A DNA stretch of 6,027 nucleotides from Candidatus Bathyarchaeota archaeon RBG_13_60_20 (GTDB lineage: Archaea > Thermoproteota > Bathyarchaeia > TCS64), in NCBI GenBank assembly GCA_001775965.1, contig MEZG01000029.1:1-6027 (forward strand), written 5' to 3'. Within the stretch, counting starts at the first letter, position 1, and every line of letters starts with the position of its first letter. Shown here in pieces: positions 4,688 to 6,027 of this stretch. The translations under genes were made by a program, and so were the position numbers. The notes beneath the pieces are model-generated. The model saw only the letters and a list, made by a program, of their open reading frames with translations. It was not told where the DNA came from and did no database searches.

Positions 4688-5434
4688 GTGAAGCCTGAGC
4701 GGGACGCCTTCGGCCAGGCCCTCATGCACTACCTCGGCGGCAGAGACACTCAGTACGCCATAGAGAGGGACGACGGCTACCTGGACATCCTCGAAACAGG
4801 GAAGTACTTCACAGGCTACGATGAGTGGCCGGCCCACGAGAGGGAGGCTATGAAGCACGTCTGGGGCAGGGTGCTCGATGTAGGGTGCGGGGCCGGTAGG
4901 CACGCCCTTTACCTGCAGGGCCTGGGACACGATGTCCTTGGCACCGATGTCTCCCCCCTCGCTGTTGAAGTGTGCAGGAAGAGGGAACTGGAGAGAGCGG
5001 AGGCGGTGCCCCTGGAGAGGATCAGCCCAGAGCTGGGCACATTCGACACGGTACTCATGATGGGCAACAACTTCGGCCTCTTCGGCAGCCCTGGGAAGGC
5101 CCGGGCGCTGCTGAGGAGGCTAGGCCGCGTGACCTCGGCTAAAGCCGTCATCGTCGCGTCGAGCAACGACGTTTACAGGACATCCAACCCCGTGCACCTC
5201 CGGTACCAGGAGAGGAACCGGGGGAGGGGGAGGATGAGCGGCCAGATTAGGATGAGAGTCAGGTTCAGGCAGTACGCCACCGCTTGGTACGACTACCTGA
5301 TGGTCTCACGGGGGGAGATGGAGAAGCTGCTTGAGGGCACGGGCTGGGGCGCTGAACGGTTCATCGAGTCGGAGGGGTCCACATACGTCGCGGTCATCGG
5401 GAAGGATCTGGGCCCTTCCTCGCCCACACCATGA
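4688..5434 (+). CDS. class I SAM-dependent methyltransferase (2 of 3)
   Basis: This 248-residue protein has motif I RVLDVGCGAGRHALYL (61-76), the ribose-binding acid D87 in GTDVSP (85-90), and motif IV FDTVLMMGNNFGLFG (119-133), with a strand for the next sheet position at AVIVASSND (153-161). Residues 172-194 are unusually rich in arginine (nine), including QIRMRVRFR (186-194), where arginines alternate and would line one face of a beta strand. It ends with YVAVIGKD (233-240) plus a short tail. A GRM-GQ-R-RVR-R block of this kind is, as I remember it, conserved in bacterial methyltransferases annotated only at the fold level, so the strand is probably a family trait linked to an anionic substrate. 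The exact substrate is unknown. GTG 4688 is chosen from the TATA spacing and because the protein then has a normal N-terminal cap. Its 3' end overlaps the opposing methyltransferase gene by 41 bp. Confidence 0.88.
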   Translation: MKPERDAFGQALMHYLGGRDTQYAIERDDGYLDILETGKYFTGYDEWPAHEREAMKHVWGRVLDVGCGAGRHALYLQGLGHDVLGTDVSPLAVEVCRKRELERAEAVPLERISPELGTFDTVLMMGNNFGLFGSPGKARALLRRLGRVTSAKAVIVASSNDVYRTSNPVHLRYQERNRGRGRMSGQIRMRVRFRQYATAWYDYLMVSRGEMEKLLEGTGWGAERFIESEGSTYVAVIGKDLGPSSPTP

Positions 5435-6027
5435 GCCTCTCAACGCTCATCGGCGCTGGCTCCGTGAACCCGGCCTCCCCCAGCAGCCCCGCGATCTGGC
5501 CGTAGGTGAAGGCTCTCAGGTTCCCGGAGTCTGTCACCGCCTGGGTTGAGCCGTCCCTCTCTATCAGGTACTCCCACTCGGCCACCCACCTGTAATTCTC
5601 GGGGTTCCAGTCTCTGTTCTTGGATCGGCGGATTATAGTCACCCCGTCAACCCTGTAGACGTTCTCTCTCCAGTCCCTGTACCTCTTGGGGTCGAAGCGC
5701 TCTGCGTTGAAGTTGTCGAATATCAGCACTCCCCCAGGCTTTAGGGTTCCGTGGAAGCCCCTCAGAGCCTTAATCGCGTCCGCGTCGGTTGACATGTAGG
5801 TGAAGCTGCTGCCCAGGCAGAGGACGGCGTCGAACTCGTCGCTGAACTCCATGGCCCTCATGTCCAATTGGACAAGCTTTCCCTTGACTCGGGGTCTCGC
5901 CAGAGCCAGCATCTCAGGGCTCAGGTCCACCCCTGTGACCACGTAGCCCTCCGACTCGAGTATCGCCATGAGTCGGCCTGTGCCGCAGGCCACCTCCAGT
6001 ATGGACTCGACGTGGCACTCATCCAGG
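5394..6027 (-). CDS. class I SAM-dependent methyltransferase (3 of 3), 5' end missing
   Basis: The frame is open from the right window edge to TGA (complement of 5394-5396) and gives 210 visible residues. Numbered from the first whole codon at the edge, motif I is ILEVACGTGR (9-18), the ribose-binding acid is D34 in GVDLSPEML (32-40), the adenine-contact acid is D55 in QLDMRAM (53-59), motif IV is FDAVLCLGSSFTYM (65-78), and LKPGGVLIFDNF (95-106) is the post-motif strand. A GTG at 5993 falls inside motif I, so it is not the start; the true start lies beyond the window and a cap of some tens of residues is missing. The C-terminal half (DWRENVYRV, WEYLIERDG, FTYGQIAGLLGEAGF) is the usual substrate-facing sheet and final helix. 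The CLGSSF-Y and LKPGG pattern fits a small-molecule methyltransferase; the substrate is unknown. It converges on the second methyltransferase with a 41-bp overlap. Confidence 0.88.
   Translation of the reverse strand, partial: LDECHVESILEVACGTGRLMAILESEGYVVTGVDLSPEMLALARPRVKGKLVQLDMRAMEFSDEFDAVLCLGSSFTYMSTDADAIKALRGFHGTLKPGGVLIFDNFNAERFDPKRYRDWRENVYRVDGVTIIRRSKNRDWNPENYRWVAEWEYLIERDGSTQAVTDSGNLRAFTYGQIAGLLGEAGFTEPAPMSVERLMVWARKGPDPSR

Noticed and set aside
1..6027. CRISPR array, insertion sequence, tRNA/rRNA or defence/toxin-antitoxin system
   Set aside because: No regularly spaced repeats, transposase or integrase motifs, cloverleaf-like segments or effector domains were found on either strand. 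The methyltransferases lack the DPPY/NPPY motifs of restriction-modification enzymes.

Overview
The window is GC-rich archaeal chromosome. The anchor is radA, the archaeal RadA/Rad51-type recombinase, which encodes a complete N-terminal helix-hairpin-helix domain, an FxxA-type polymerisation motif and Walker motifs. Several start codons have a TATA-like element centred about 27 nt upstream and no Shine-Dalgarno sequence, the pattern of leaderless archaeal transcripts. Arginine is written mainly as AGG, as is usual in thermophiles. Remembered features of RadA (GGLGG, AYNSEHQ, TNQVQ, DSPYLPE) suggest a thermophilic TACK-group lineage, possibly near deep-branching Nitrososphaeria. That placement was not tested by alignment and is weak.

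Layout from left to right: the C-terminal end of a P-loop GTPase (+, 1-132); a DUF998-like six-helix membrane protein (+, 161-721); radA (-, 729-1730), facing it tail to tail with a 7-nt gap; a divergent 125-nt promoter region (1731-1855) with two palindromes around the radA TATA box and a potential G-quadruplex; an M20-family amidohydrolase (+, 1856-3067); a class I SAM-dependent methyltransferase (+, 3132-3950), probably on the same transcript and with its own ribosome binding site; a YjjX/DUF84-type inosine/xanthosine triphosphatase (+, 4036-4560) with its own promoter; a 127-nt gap with a composite hairpin and a TATA box; a second methyltransferase (+, 4688-5434); and a third methyltransferase (-, 5394-6027, 5' end outside the window), whose 3' end overlaps the second by 41 bp.

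Functionally this looks like an ordinary chromosomal neighbourhood: recombination and repair (RadA), nucleotide-pool sanitation (ITPase/XTPase), peptide or amide hydrolysis (M20), and three small-molecule-type methyltransferases of unknown substrate that differ from each other. I see no mobile element, CRISPR array, tRNA, rRNA or recognisable defence system. The features most worth a second look are regulatory: the architecture of the radA/M20 divergent promoter, the repeats and hairpin around the ITPase gene, and the antisense overlap of two methyltransferase genes. No gap longer than about 130 nt lacks a gene.
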